Shown piece by piece: positions 33,587-46,576 of a stretch of DNA of 64,000 bases; the stretch's first letter is position 1, and the number at the start of each line of letters is the position of its first letter. Location: positions 2,852,001-2,916,000 of the forward strand of contig JAITYX010000026.1 in NCBI GenBank assembly GCA_021018815.1, written 5' to 3'. The notes under the pieces are model-generated. The model did no database searches. It was not told the DNA's origin and saw only the letters and a program-made list of their open reading frames with translations. Origin of the DNA: Talinum fruticosum (Eukaryota > Streptophyta > Magnoliopsida > Caryophyllales > Talinaceae). Both the position numbers and the translations under genes were made by a program.

Positions 33587-36500
33587 TTAATGTTTACTCA
33601 TATTCAAAATCATATAATGTCTCATTGTCTTCATCACTTTCACTACTATATAATCTAATTCCATTTCTCCAATGTTAATGAAAGGCTCATCTAATGTGAC
33701 TCCCGTTATATCATTCCTAACATCATTGAATTCATCTTCCTCCACCATATTTGAGCCGGTTTGCAAAGTATCTACTTGTAAAATGATATTGTCTTCCATC
33801 TTGAATACGTCTCTTGGTTTAGTAGTAATGACCACAAGCCAATTTTTCTCCTTGGATTACGGAGTATAAAACACTTGTGCTTGAGATGCAAGGACATACG
33901 ATTCATTTGTTCTCCAACGTAATTTAAGGTTAACAAGTGTAAATCCATAATCATCTTGTTTGATACCTCTAATTGGATCTACCCAATCACATCGGAATAA
34001 GACAACATTTCGTCCTTCGGGATACATCAACTCAATTATTTCAACCAGAACACCATAATAAGTAATGTTATCCCCTTCATTTGTAAGGGAATTCATGAAA
34101 ACACGTAAATTTTGAGTCACAGATCCTATTATCAATGCTCTTTTTCTCCATCTCGTACCAGCTATCGTTGATCCTAGTCATTATGTTTATCCACTTGCTT
34201 CGAAAACTACTCAAACGTTTCAAATCATCAGCAACATTAGATTCATCGGGATGATGCCTAGAAACCTAGGACAACATAATGTGTTAGATATAAGGACACT
34301 TACGTTGTCCTCAAACTAGCTTGGGAATCCGGTTTGATGCATCTAATCAACTTTTCTATTGGCGGTTTGACACTCGAAGATCGATCATCTCATAATGTTC
34401 TCTCGAAATTATAGCAAAGTTAAATATTTTTGAAACGTATCTAAGAGTACTCTAAAGTTAAATTACATATTAAAACTTACTTTGCAAACACCTAAACTTC
34501 CTCACAATTAAACAACACATAATTATGTGCTTGCTCAATTATAGAACAATCGAGGTTGTTGTGTTGTTGTGTATCTATTTGAGATAACGCGCCATAGTTT
34601 AACATAGACAATCTACCGTATCCTTGATCACCATCGTCGTCGTTCCTTGAGGACCTATTCTTCTTGTTTCAACACCATGTAAATATCTTGCGCAAAAGTT
34701 AAACATTCAACTACAATATATGCTTCGGCAATGCAAGACGACTTTTATTGCAAACATATCCTTTAAAAGTTCTCAAATACTTTTAATCATTCAAATAATA
34801 TTGCTTAGTTTTATGTTTTCCGAGAAAAAATAATCAAAAAGAAATTTGTGCTAGACACACACCTCTCCATGGGATACATCCAACGATACATAACCGGACC
34901 CGCCGCTCGCTTTATATGGTAGATGCACAATTAGGTGTACCATTAAGTAAAAAAGGAAGGTAAGAAGATGCTTTCTAACCGACATAGTGTAACTATCACA
35001 CCATCTTGTAAACTTTTAGGCTCCATTTGATTCTAAGAAAATTAGAAGGAAATAAAATAAATGTGGAAAATGAATTTCTTTCCCATATTTGAATTGAAGA
35101 AAAGATGAGAGAAAAAAGTTTGATGGAAAAACTCATGGAAAATTTTATCAATTTGGTCAATGATATTTTCCTTCCAAAATTGAGAGGAAAATGGAAGAAA
35201 AAATTCTCAAAGAGAGGGAAATGGAGAAAAAGAGAGACTTCTATTAAGAAAGACCATTAGGAATTTTCTCTCTCCTATCAATTAATCAATGCTATTGAAT
35301 ATTTTCTCTCTTCTTTCCATGACAATGTGGTGGATGCTAAGATGTTGGAAAAAGATTATAATTTTTTTCCTCTATTTTTCCTTGAACCAAACACAAGAAA
35401 AAAATTAATTTCCCTTAACTTTTTTCCTTATCACTTTTTTTCCATTTAAATTTTCTTTCTAACCTATTTTCTTCAAATCAAATAGAGCCTTATAGTACTC
35501 GATCGTTGCAACTTTAGAATAGAGCTCCTTAAAAAGTCGCTGAACTCAATTAAGGCAATACCCACATTCTTGTTTTGCATTTTCCTTGCAACCAGTGGCA
35601 ATAATTATTGCATTATAATATGGTGATCATGACTTTTAAGCCATAGATTTTACCATCAACGACAACGATGCGCCTTTTGATATTTGAAGCATAACCATCC
35701 GACACTTTCACTTAAGCTAGGACTTTGATGAAATCCTCCTTTTCTTTCTTGGTTAACGTGAGCTTGCTCGGAGGTATATATGTCTTATTCCCATCTTCTA
35801 CGGGATGAAGATTATGTCTTACATTCAAATCCTTCGGTCAAGACGTGATTGTAAAGTATCTTTTGTCTTACCCTCAATGCCAAAAAGCGTACCTAGTACG
35901 TTCTCCGAGACATTCTTTTCCACATGCATCACGTCCAAGTTGTGGCGTACTAGTACATGCTCCCAATATTGAAGTTGGAAAAAAATACTCTTTTTTTCCA
36001 AGGCATTATTGCATCACCAATCCTTGTTTTATTCCTTTTTATGGTCTCAAGCATGTTTTCCTAGTGTAACATCAAGTCCCTCCATTTGCTTGAGCAAATA
36101 AGTTCCGGATAGCAATTTTGGAGATTACCTCGATTCTATTTCTCCGTTAAATGCCTTCTTGTTACTGGCAAAACCTATGATCATTGGGTAAAAATCAATG
36201 ATGCCCCATATAACACAGTTTTCTACTTCTCTTCAAATAATGAGAGCATGTATCAAGATTACAAGTGTGGACAAGCCAAACTTCCCTTTGGTTTTCCACC
36301 TTGACAAGTTACCATATGTAGGAAAATCACTAATGGTAGAAGTCAACGCGAGTGTGTAAATTAAAGATCTCATCTTTGGATACATCATAGGTCTCTACAC
36401 CTAACATCCATAGTTCCTTTAGGTCATCAACTAAAGGTTCCAAATAGACGTCAATATCGTTTCCAGGTGCCTTTGGACTAGGTATAAGCGAGTGTAAGAA

Positions 36501-37500
36501 AGAAATCAGGTTGTTCCATGCACAACCATGGAGGCAAATTATAAGTCATAAGCACAACCGGCCAAGAGTACCCATATTCCCAAAAGGATTAAACCCATCA
36601 GTAGATAAGAAAATTCGACATTTCGCAAATCACTAGCGAAGTGTGGGTATTTACTATCAAACTCTTTCAAAGCTTTAGAGTCTGCTGGATGTCTTAATTT
36701 CCCATCATTTATATGACCCTATTCATGTCATCTCATTAATGGAGATGTCTTAGATGACATATAGAGCCTTTTAAGCCCGGGTATCAAAGGAAAATAACGC
36801 AAAACCTTCAATGGAACAATTTACCGTAAGCCAATGTCATGACCTTTGTTGTTTTATATCTCGAAGCACTACATTCGGGACATCTACTAAGTTCAAATTT
36901 GTCTTTCCAAAATAGAACACAATCATTGGGACATGCATCAATCTTTTCATGGCGAGTCCAAACCGCTTAATGATAGTTTGCATCTTTTTGAAGGAGTCCG
37001 ACAATGTTGAATCTTTAGGAAGAGCTCTTTTAAAAGAGTTTTACAAAGACATCAAATGACCTATCACTTACCCCATATAAACATTTAAGATGATACATTT
37101 CCACAATGAAGGACAATTTACTCGAACTCATGACATCCACAATAAAGGGGTTGTCCCTCATCTTCAATTAACTTAGAAAAGGCCTTTGCTTCTTTGTTAG
37201 GGCCTCGTTGAACTGTTTCTATCCTCATGACAATGAAAAGCCTCATTTATCATAGCATATATATCATGTTCAAATGATTCATGATTTTCAAAAGTGAGTT
37301 CATCACCAAACATGTTATCATCGCAATCGTCATCACCCATGCTTTGCTCCCCATGGAAAACCCAAATACATTTTTGATAATCACCATCCATCGTTTTCAT
37401 GAGAAGATGCCCTCTCGACAATTTCTCTCTCATAATAAAAGCAATTGCCGCAACGCATCCGGACATTGTTTATACTCATTACTCATTCTCCTCAACTTAA
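33587..37500 (-). pseudogene. CACTA TNP2-type transposase, decayed
   Basis: In transcription order on the minus strand: 37466-37197 (IWVFHGEQ...YAMINEAF, N-terminal region). About 36960-36080 carries the core transposase signatures DACPNDCVLFWKDKFEL-CPEC, WPVVLMTYNLPPWLCM, GKPKGSLACP and HNLDVMHVEKNVSENVLGTL in changing frames. About 35650-34860 has GLKSHD-like and VHLPYKASGG pieces of DUF4218, interrupted by a Tourist MITE (35019-35489). 34135-33840 is DUF4216 (YYGVLVEIIELMYPEG ... LFRCDWVDP). A C-terminal tail runs to the stop at 33587. Numerous stops and frameshifts show it is inactive. Confidence 0.85.
35019..35489. mobile_element. Tourist-like (PIF/Harbinger) MITE, 471 bp
   Basis: The ends ggctccatttgattctaag and, inverted, ggctctatttgatttgaag form the terminal repeats. 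The flanking duplication is tta (35016-35018 and 35490-35492). AT-rich with poly-purine/poly-pyrimidine stretches, no coding. It sits inside the DUF4218 part of the CACTA transposase. Confidence 0.9.
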
Positions 37501-40394
37501 CCCAACTCTTATCGGTAAACACATCTATATAGAAAAGTTCCTCCAAATGATATTTAAATGTTCAATTGATTATATGCGCCTTTAACTAGTTAAATACCAC
37601 AACTACACTCACACACATCTAGCTTGTCCATCTTGAACTTTACAATCCCGACAACGGAGAAAAAGAATGGGATCTAAAATAAAAAACAATTGATTCAACT
37701 GTGTTCGTAACATAATGTGACCCATATATAATCAAGTCTCATTACATATAGAGCTATATGTTACCCAAAAGCAAAGACATAAGTTGCAAAGATTCTTAAG
37801 AATTAAATATAGGGGTTTTTTGCCTTTTTCTATTTATTTGTATTTAATTTTGTTATTATAAGTACTCAAAATACACAAAGTTACTAACCATAACTCCCCA
37901 CTCCCCTCTCAAAAAAGGGGGAAAGTTTCTTCGATCAAGTTGTCACGTAATGAGATATTGTGTGCATATGTGTGGTTACTTGAGTCTAAGAAGCAATGCA
38001 ACTAACTCGAGCACTCTCAAAATGGGAAAAGAAGATTTCCATCAAATTTTTGTTTAATTTAAGTAGTTTGCTAATTAAGGTGTCAAGTTGTTTTTAATTT
38101 TCAGTTTTTCTAATTTTTTTGTATTTTTATGTTTTTAGTTTGCTAATTTTAGAAGTGCTCAAAGGGTCTCATACCTTACCTACTATCAAGATCAAGGTGT
38201 CTTGTGTGTCCGTGCCAAGTTTCAGCCCTAGAAACCCACTATGGAAGATTTGACGCAAGTGTTTTCCTAAATTATACTTGAAAAGGCGAAGCTTATCTAT
38301 AAGCTAGCATGAAATATACTCACAGCAAAGCATATAGGGGCAAATAGTTAAAGCAAACCATCTAGGTAAAGACTTGTCCAATCAATGCAAAGGAACTCAT
38401 ACTTATGAACCTCGCAGCATATTCTCGGTACTTGTTATCCGCTAAAAGGAGGCCTAAGGAAAGAACTGGGAACAGCAAAAAATCTTGTTTTGGTTCGATA
38501 ATTGTAGTTATAATGGGAGTTCAATGCACAGTTGATCTAGAGCATTTGGCACTCGAAGTACCAAGCATCAAAGGTATCAAATGCGGTAGACACTTGATGA
38601 TAATTAGAGGATGACATAGTAACTATTAAAGAAATTCCAATTCCTAGAAACGATTCGGATGATGAGTTACTCATGGGCTATTGGAATCACTCACGAGCTA
38701 TGGTCCTGGACTGTACGACTCCACATAATGCATAAAATCCACATCTACAACAAATATAACATGACACATTTCTAATCACAGATAAAGATTAGGAACAATA
38801 TCACCATTTCGTGCGAAAGAGGAAAAACGGGTGGAACACCTTGTTACTCATACACAAAAGAAGTATGTAAAAGTGCAAAAAGTAAAAAAGGACGAAAGGA
38901 CTCATAGTCATTAAGGTATAGTTTAAACAATCAAGGAAATGATAGGACAAAACAAAATTGATAAAAGGAGCATTTTAAGTCATAGTTTTTGCAAGGGAAG
39001 GAAAGGAGAATCGAATAGGTATAGCTAATAAAGCCGACTGCGATGAGGGAAGGGGAAACATAATGCACAATTGATAATTAAGATGATACCTATTATTCCG
39101 AATAGGTTACAAGAAAGAAAATGAAATGTCCAGCCATAAAATCAGATACCAGCGGCATAATCTATCTGACTCATACTAAAAAACGGAAGATAATAAAGTA
39201 AAACCATACTAACATACTTTCTCTTTTTTGCCAATGACCATATTCAGATCAATTCTAATGTCTCTCTTACTCTTACAAATAGAATGCATCAGTACATAAT
39301 TAAAGATACTCGAGGAAATAATATGCTACAATCTGTTAAGCATACGAGTCTCAGACATGGGAAAGACATCAACCTCCAGGATATAATATGCCATAAGCTT
39401 TTTCATTTCACTCACCCTATCAAGATCAACCTCGGGAAATCAATACTATAAATTGAGTTATATCACTCTACTGCAGTTCTTGTAATTTTCAAATTCCCCA
39501 CATCATCAAGAAACATGGAAGTAAATATCCCCAATTCGATGATGAAAATTAAGATGACGAAAATCAAGACTTACAGTGTTCAAATGCAGTTCTTCTTCAG
39601 CTTCCGATCTGCTTCAATTTCGCCTCTAAACTTTAGGTTTTATCAAACAGCGCCGGATAGGGGACTACAGAGAAAGAATTATGCGAAAATTAGAAGGTTT
39701 AGGTCGATTTAAAGCAAGAAGGTGACTTCTTAAAGTAGAATCAAACTAAACAAAAACTGAAAAATTAGGAGTTGGGGTGATAGGATAGAAGGGACTGAAA
39801 AACACAAAAATTCATGCACACCTGTGAAATTGAGCGACTGGCAACAACAAGAACAATGGAATTAGTTCTCCGATGCCACAATTCAGCGAGCAACGAAATT
39901 GAGCAACTGCGAAATTGACGGACTACAGAGATGAGATTGAGAGAAAACTACCGCCAATTCAGCGAAAATGAGAGCAATCGCTGAACTGCGAAATTGACGA
40001 ATGACTGAGATGAAATTGAGAGATGCCAGAACAGAGACGAGGGTTACCGGAGCAGAGACGAGGGTTACCGGAGCAGAAACGAGGGATACCGAAGCAGAGT
40101 TATGGTAACTAAACTGGGGACGAAAACGCTTCAGAATAATGGAATTTGTTTTGTTTAGGCTATTCTTTGTTTCCTTTTCTGTTTTTTTTTCTTTTTTGAT
40201 AGAAATTTTATTGTTTCCTAATTGAATTAGTTTTCTTCTTTTTAAAAAAATTATTTTTTATTTTTTACTTTTAGGATTGAGTGTTAGAAATAATATAAAT
40301 ATTTTAAATTTTATTTTTTAATTATTGTTTTATTTTTCTCGCTATTGTCTCACTGAACTTATACCAACATAAATTTTTTTTATATAATATTGTT
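37501..40394. other. CACTA 5' region and leader, no recognised protein
   Basis: Lies upstream (minus sense) of the transposase. It contains a tandem-like cagagacgagggttaccgga repeat (about 40033-40095) and sequence that could be leader exons. No domain seen; open frames are short. Confidence 0.45.
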
Positions 40395-40410
40395 AATAAT
40401 GTGATTCAAT

Positions 40411-40570
40411 ACCAACAGATAATTAAATTGTTGGTAATATAATAACAATACCAACAGATAATTAAATTGTTGGTAATATAATAACAATACCAACAGATAA
40501 TTAAATTGTTGGTAATATAATAATAATAATACCAACAGAGTATTTTTTTCATCTCGTTAGAAATAATAAT
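40411..40570 (+). repeat. CACTA right subterminal array, 39-bp units
   Basis: accaacagataattaaattg units begin at 40411, 40450 and 40489, with a partial copy at 40531. Each holds a ccaac...gttgg inverted pair. Position and motif fit CACTA subterminal repeats. Confidence 0.9.
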
Positions 40571-41161
40571 AATGCTAACAAATCCATTGTTTATGTTGCA
40601 ATTATTGCCATCAATTTATGCGCCAAAGTTTTCAAACTTTTATGCCAACAGATAGATACATCTGTTGCAAATATGAACTTTTACCAACAAAAATATAATA
40701 TGTCACTAAATTTCGTTGTAAAAAGTCACTTTTTTTGTAGTGTCTCTCTCTCTATCTGTTGACCCTTTATCTCCCTCTCAGTCCTCTCATTCTCTCTCCT
40801 ATGGCCTTTCCTCAAGCAGCCACACCCTGGCCAGTGTACACCAATTCCTTACAAGCCAACACCTATTTTACCCCTTTTTCCTTTTTACCCCTTTTTCTTT
40901 TTTTTTTTTTGTTAGGTATCAATTAGGTTAAACCAAGTAAGTCGGGTTTTTATTTAGATGTTTTCAGGCGGAAAATTAAGAGGAACGAATTAATATATTT
41001 CACTAAACTATAGTTATGCAAACTAATAATAATTCGCTTAAATAAAATTATGAATATATACCCACATATATATTTTAGTTATTTGACCTAATTTGTTTAA
41101 TTAAAACTAACTAATTAGTTTAACTCATATAATCATCTTAATTAAAATTACGGTTATTACA

Positions 41162-41406
41162 CTAAGGTTAGATATTTTGTGAGTTGTAACAAATAGTCTA
41201 GGGAGCCCAAACCGTAGGCGGTGTCTAACCCAAATATTTGGATATGGGCCCGCATCATGAACAAATAAACTTACATTGTCCAATTTATTTTTCTATTTGT
41301 TTGTTTTTCATATATCTAACCTCTTAACAAAGTCATACACCTCAAAATTTTAAAATACCCTATTCACTCCCCTCTAGGGTATATCTCGACCCTCTAGGAC
41401 TTTTCA
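41162..41406 (+). mobile_element. Copia element 1, truncated 5' LTR
   Basis: The last 245 bp of an LTR. It includes ccctattcactcccctctag, the plus-sense counterpart of the gtgaatagggtgat block in elements 2 and 3, and ends in ttttca. Its 5' part is missing where the split LTR (ending 41161) abuts it. Confidence 0.75.
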
Positions 41407-41408
41407 AT

Positions 41409-41420
41409 TGGTATCGGAGA
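41409..41420 (+). promoter_or_regulatory. Primer-binding site of copia element 1
   Basis: tggtatcggaga sits 2 bp after the LTR end. It matches the plant copia site complementary to initiator tRNA-Met (tggtatcagagc) at 10 of 12 positions. Confidence 0.75.
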
Positions 41421-41539
41421 AAGTTATACACTCTATAAGAATTAACATTCCGGTGGATCAACGATTATGTCCGAGGCAAGAGCTTATAGCAAATCACCTT
41501 TCCGCAATGGGTCAAACTTTGTCCATTGAAAGAGACTTA

Positions 41540-42940
41540 TGGAGGTCTTTTTACAAGACCATGGTTATAAAATATAGGAGATTGTTCAAGGAGGAAACTA
41601 CATTCCTAAGAAGGATGTTGAAGGAGTAAGCAAGGATATGCCTAAAGAAGAATTTACACCGCTGAGAAAACCAAGTCCTCAAAGAACTTTCAAGCACTTA
41701 ACATGATGTTATGTAGTCCGGACCTGAATGAATTTAATCGAATCTTTGCTTGTAAGCCTGCTAAGGAAATATGGGACAAACTAGTGACAACCTACGAAGG
41801 CACTAGTCGAGTCGGACAATAAAAAATCACTCAATACGTTCACAAGTATGAGTTATTCAAGGTGCTTCCGAAGAAGGAATTAAAAATATGTATATCGATT
41901 CTCGGAGATCTTGAATAATTTGGAGATACTAGGCAAGCACTACTCAAATGAGGAAGTAGTCGAAAGATCCTTAGAAGTCTTCCAAAACGTAAATAGCGAC
42001 CAAAAGTTACACCAATTGAGGAAGCCCAAGAAGCTAGATGAGTTGATCGGCAAGTCGCTAACTCATGAAATCCATCTTCAAGATGAGTTAGATGAACCAA
42101 ATTAGAAGAAAGGCATTGCCCTAAAAGCATTGACAAACAAGGCGCTATATCCGACTCATCCATGGACGATGAAGATGTGATAGCACTCAATGTTACTGGA
42201 TTCGAAAAATGTTTCGCAATAAAAAAGAGATTCAACCGTGAATCATCGTCCAAAAAGCATGAAAAATATCGGAAAGGTAAGAAAAGTTTCTCTAGAAATG
42301 AGTTTGACTATGGTAATTGTTTTGTTGTGGGTCCCAGATTACATGATTAAAGACTCGTCCAAATCCGAGGAAGAAGAAAGAGAAGAAGAAACACCTATAA
42401 AAAGGGAAGAAGGTTATGGTAGCAACTCTGGGGTGACTCTAACTCCAAGTGAAAGTAAAGTGAATCTGAAAATGCTAACCTATGTCCGATCGTTAAAGAT
42501 GATATTGCTCCATCCGACTTAGAATCATAATTAGATGAGAACAAATAAAGGAACAAACCGAAGAGGCACCGAAATACATCATTCTTCTCCTAAAGATCAT
42601 CTTGCCAAATTTGTTCTCGGGATTGAGGACCATTATCATGTGGAGATCAAATATTAGAAAAAGTGTTCAAAAGCTTTAAAAGATGAAAATCGACTTTTGA
42701 AAAACTCATGTGAAACTCTTCGATATGAGATTAGTGAACACAAGTTAGATTTATATGATCTCGGAATTAAAAAACAAGATCTTTAAAAGAAATACGAAAA
42801 AACAAATGAGATGCTTTTGAAACATATGAAAGGACAAGATAATCTCAACATAATTTTGGGATCTCAAAGCATCTCTTATAAAAAAATAAGGTGTTGGATT
42901 TGATCTTAAAAATTAGAAACCGCTTACAAAAACCACTTTG
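41540..42940 (+). pseudogene. Copia element 1 gag, decayed
   Basis: gag-like pieces in changing frames: ERDLWRSFYKTM (about 41527), KEIWDKLVTTYEGTSRVG (about 41768), FSEILNNLEILGKHYSNEE (about 41900), KLDELIGKSLTHEIHLQDEL (about 42040) and an acidic DDEDVIALNVTGFEK piece (42162 onward). This is the order seen in copia gag of the UBN2 type and parallels the gag of element 2. No intact zinc knuckle is visible. Confidence 0.8.
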
Positions 42941-43169
42941 AAAAGAGAGATGCTTCAAAGAGTCAAAGTCACTCTAACTTTAGAAAAAGAAGGAGCTACT
43001 TCGATTCTTCACCTCCTTAGAAACCTCGTGGCGTGAAAGATAATCCAAGTTTGGGTTCAAGAAAGGGACAAAACCCCCAAACATGGTGTCCGACCTAGTT
43101 AGACTCGAACCAATTGGTCAAAAGAAGCATAAGGTTTGATTTTTCTAAATGTAGGTCCGCTTGAAGGCC

Positions 43170-43410
43170 AAATTTAATTGTTGGTACTGGATAGTGGATG
43201 CTCAAGACACATGTTTGGCGATCCATCTATATTCTCTAAGTTTCATCACAAAAAGTCCGAAAAAGTTGTGTTTGGTAATGATAGTAAATGTCGATTGTTG
43301 GTTATGGCAATGTTGGAAAGGATACCACCAATGCCATTGAAAAAGTACATTTGGTGGATGAACCGAAATACAATCTCTTAAGTATTTCTCAACTTTGTGA
43401 TAAAGGTAAT
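43170..43410 (+). pseudogene. Copia element 1 protease domain, interrupted
   Basis: LVLDSGCSRHMFGD is the retropepsin active site of plant copia elements (D-S-G-C-S-x-H-M). The frame then shifts to KVHLVDEPKYNLLSISQLCD, the usual segment before GAG-pre-integrase. There the coding sequence is cut by the LTR that starts at 43411; it resumes after 46576. Confidence 0.88.
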
Positions 43411-46400
43411 TGTAATACCTGGAATTTTAAAGAAAACAGATCGGAAGGCGTAGGATTATTGAGCATTTTTCCCCGTAGCTGGGGGTTGAGCGACCGATTT
43501 TATTTACGATCAAACATATTACGTTAGAATCCCTTTGGAGGCTGGTGTGGAATAAATTAAATTAAAGGATTGCCTTCCTTTTTCGTCTAAGCTAAATTGT
43601 TGGGTGATTAGGAATTGTCGTGGCCCGCGTATTAAAATAAGTTAGGATGCGAGCAGCATAAGAGGACGGAAGGGAGAAGATATAGACACGTCGTATATGG
43701 GCCCGGTGATTATTTTCACTAAATTATGAAGAGATGATTCAACTTATTTAGGGGTCCAATTAGGAACGAGAACCGCCAAATTAGGCGGTGGAAGGTGAAA
43801 GGAGAGGAAAGAAGGCTCGGGAAAGGAGGCCGAGCGAAGAGGAAGCGAAACAGAGAGCGAGGGAAGCGGAGGCTCGGGAAGACGAGAAGGAAAAGAAACC
43901 GAGTGAAGGAAGAAGGGAAGAGGGAGGACCGAGCGCGTAGAGAGAGAGAAGGCGAGCGGTGTGAGGGTCGAGGAGACCGAGGGGTGGCCGGCTACCACCA
44001 TAGGCCGAAGCGCCAGCCGGCGACGCTAGTGAAGGGAGGAAAGCGAGAGACCGATGCCGAACGAGGGCGAAGGAAGGAAGGAACCGAGCGAGGGCAGATG
44101 TGGGAGGGTCCGGAGGCCGGAAACCGGAAAGTAACGGCGGCAAGGGAGAAGGGCCGGCAACAAACGCGCCGGGGCTCGGACCGAGAGTCAGCGGAGGCTG
44201 AAACGGCAAGCCGGAACAGGGGAAACGAAAACCGAGCGACCGAGCAAGGACTGCGGAAACGAAGACCGAAATCGAAGGCGGGAGTAAAGGAGTTCAAAAT
44301 CAATCCCTAAAACCCGAGAATTTCAGGTGGGTAGTCTTATACTCTAAACTATTAGTAATTTCGAAACCTAAATGGATTTGTTGTGAATGTTGAATGTGTT
44401 ATGTGAATATTGAATTGTTGTGAATGTTGAGTATCCGTATTATGTAACGTACATATTCGTTGTTTGAGATTGAAATAAGAGCTTAGAATGTATTTAAGAG
44501 ATTGAGAGGCCTGAATTGTGAAATGAAGGGAGTTACTTGGGTTTAATAGTAGAGTTAAATCGGGAACTTCTAAAGAGTTTTAATAATCACTTAAGGTTGA
44601 ATTGGGTGTGCTTGATTCGAAGAGGTTAGATTATATAGGTCAAATGAGTAGTATTGAGGTTCGATTAGTCGTTGAGGATGAAGAGTTGGGACGTGGATAG
44701 GAATTAGGAGTTAATTAAGTTTTAGAGATTCTTGAAGCTGCGGTATTAAGAGCTAATTACGAACATTGGGAAATGGTAGGTCGAAGTATAAAAAGGAGTA
44801 TGAATTTGTATGGAGTAATGCGCAATTGGGACAAGTAAGTGAGAATGGGTAATGGTGAGATTAATTACATTCGAAGTATATTTAAATCCTCGAGGTTGAA
44901 TTGAGCGTGAAAGTAAGTAGCGAAAGGGAATTGAATAATGAAAAGTAAGTAAGAGTACATAATTGAGGATGGGCAAGCAAGAGTCGATTAATAAGGTAAG
45001 AGATATTAAATGGGAAATTGGGGTTGGGAAATAGCAAGTTGGGAACGGTAAAGTGGAACTTAGCCATAGTCATGTCTAAGACCTTTGAGAAAGAATTGAA
45101 TTAAAAAGTGAATGGAAATAGAGGAAATCCGGTAAGGTAAGTTTTAGGGATATATGGTTGAATGAAGGCAAAAGAGGTTGGTTTATAAAGTGAAGTCATG
45201 ATATAAGGAATTGAGGTAAAGATAGTGAATTGTGAAAAGTGAGGACGTCGAGTTAAATAATGTACTTGTGGTTATTGTGGCCCGGAAAATGGAGCTAATC
45301 GTACTAACCGTCGAATTGAGAAAAGCTTAGTTGGGAAAGAGTTGAGGATGATTGCTTGTAATGAATGGTGATTATTCGTGCTATGTGATTACTTTACGTG
45401 ATGCTCAAAAATAGTTTCGAAAGGATTTTTGTATTTTACGTGAATGATTCTTGAATGCAATTTCTTGTGAACTACCTTTCGAACGTGAATGTGTTTTAAA
45501 GAAGCAAAATTGATTTGAGAAAGTGAATTTATAAGGGTGACACGTGGTGTCATGCCTTCCTTAATACCAAATCGATTGAGAAAGTTGTGAAGTGAATGTG
45601 ATGAATGAGAATGTGCAAAGAGTTTTGAATCGACAGGCTACGGATCGTTTAGCATACCGAAGTGTTCGAACCGGGAACGCCCAGCTAGAAACTTTGAGGG
45701 AAGGGTTCTAATAGGGGTCCTGGAGAGACAGGATGCCCGCTCCGAGACTTCCGAAGAATGGTCCCGGAGCCTTTTGTCGGGGTCGCGCCCGAATTAAAGA
45801 AGTGCTAGTTCGAGTCCTCGAAGGCCTAGAAAAGTTGATTCAACCCGAAAAGAATTGTTTATGAATGTGAATATGTGCTTTTAAGTGATTAAAGAGTCAT
45901 GATCTTTCCATTGCAAGAGATTTCAGTGAAAAGTATATAGATTTGTATTACGTTATTATGTTTTCGCAGATTTCATTATTATAAGTATTATGTGTAAAGA
46001 ATTTCCATTTTAAGGGTATAAGACTCCGGTGAGCCCGTTGATCATTGCTCACCCCCACAAATTGCCCCGTCCCTACCTAGTGTTGCAGGTACACTTTCGA
46101 AGTATAATCTACACCTAGCATGCTTCGGACTCCTACCGATTGTTGGTGAATGAAGCGACCAAGTGGCTAACATGCATTGTTTGTTTCTAAACGTTGTATT
46201 TGTAATTTAGTGCATATAGTTATACCAAATGTATAGTAACCAATATATTGTTTTAAGTTAGATTGTTTTAAGTTTTACCGCATGATTGGTTGAACTCCGG
46301 CGTGTGGCCGTTGAGTTGTATACTCCGAGCGTGTGGCTCGTCGAGCTTTATTATGCTGCTTATGTAGGGTTTTAGGCTTCGCGCCTACGGGATAGTCCAT

Positions 46401-46576
46401 GTTACAAACGGAACTCTGCTGAAATTTTCGGAGAATCTCGGATTCTTTTGGGAAAACCACCAGTATTACTCTTAAGTTGAGTTTAGACAGCCAAACCAAC
46501 GCCGAAAAGAGCCTTGGGAGTTCCTTTAAGGAACTCGGCGATGTAATACTCCCAGCGGGTGTTTTGGGGTGTTACA
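43411..46576 (+). mobile_element. Gypsy-like solo LTR inside copia element 1
   Basis: Starts tgtaatacctgg and ends ggggtgttaca, 3,166 bp, no coding domains. The left neighbour is gtaat (43406-43410). The right neighbour is g-ataat (46577-46582), an imperfect 5-bp duplication. It shares with the LTR at 4200-7159 the purine-rich GA segment (43780-44310), a donor-like caggtgggt at 44324-44332, the tactccgagcgtgtggctcg units near 46320 and the terminal block. The two are diverged members of one family. Joining 43410 to about 46582 restores the copia coding path. Confidence 0.85.

Larger units (their letters stand above)
29118..40742 (-). mobile_element. CACTA (En/Spm) transposon, 11.6 kb, defective
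   Basis: The right end on the minus strand reads CACTACAAAAAAAGTGACTT and the left end reads cacaacaaaaagtgactttt. Both share the GTGACTTTT terminal core. The flanks are an exact 3-bp duplication, tct (29115-29117 and 40743-40745). Subterminal repeats with ttaccaac/gttggtaa words lie at both ends. Inside on the minus strand are remnants of the two usual proteins: the TNP2-type transposase (about 37500-33587) and the En/Spm second protein (about 33300-31120). The left terminus has lost two bases (CAC instead of CACTA), and the coding frames are broken. Confidence 0.93.
28601..41161 (-). mobile_element. Gypsy-like LTR split by the CACTA element
   Basis: Plus-strand ends are tgtaacgccctaaaaccc (28601) and ggttattaca (41161). 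On the minus strand this is a TGTAATAACCG...GGGCGTTACA LTR of about 930 bp once the CACTA insertion is removed (parts 28601-29117 and 40743-41161). The left flank is LINE sequence and the right flank is copia LTR, and the 5-bp neighbours (tagta, ctaag) do not match. So this is not a simple solo LTR at one target; unequal recombination or deletion is implied. Confidence 0.65.

Noticed and set aside
40411..40570. CRISPR-like repeat-spacer pattern
   Set aside because: The units are contiguous 39-bp repeats without variable spacers, inside a CACTA terminus in a plant genome.
43744..44310. Long frames up to 171 codons in a GA-rich block
   Set aside because: Same GA-rich leader segment of the second gypsy-like LTR. 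Frames on opposite strands are equally open, as expected from composition.
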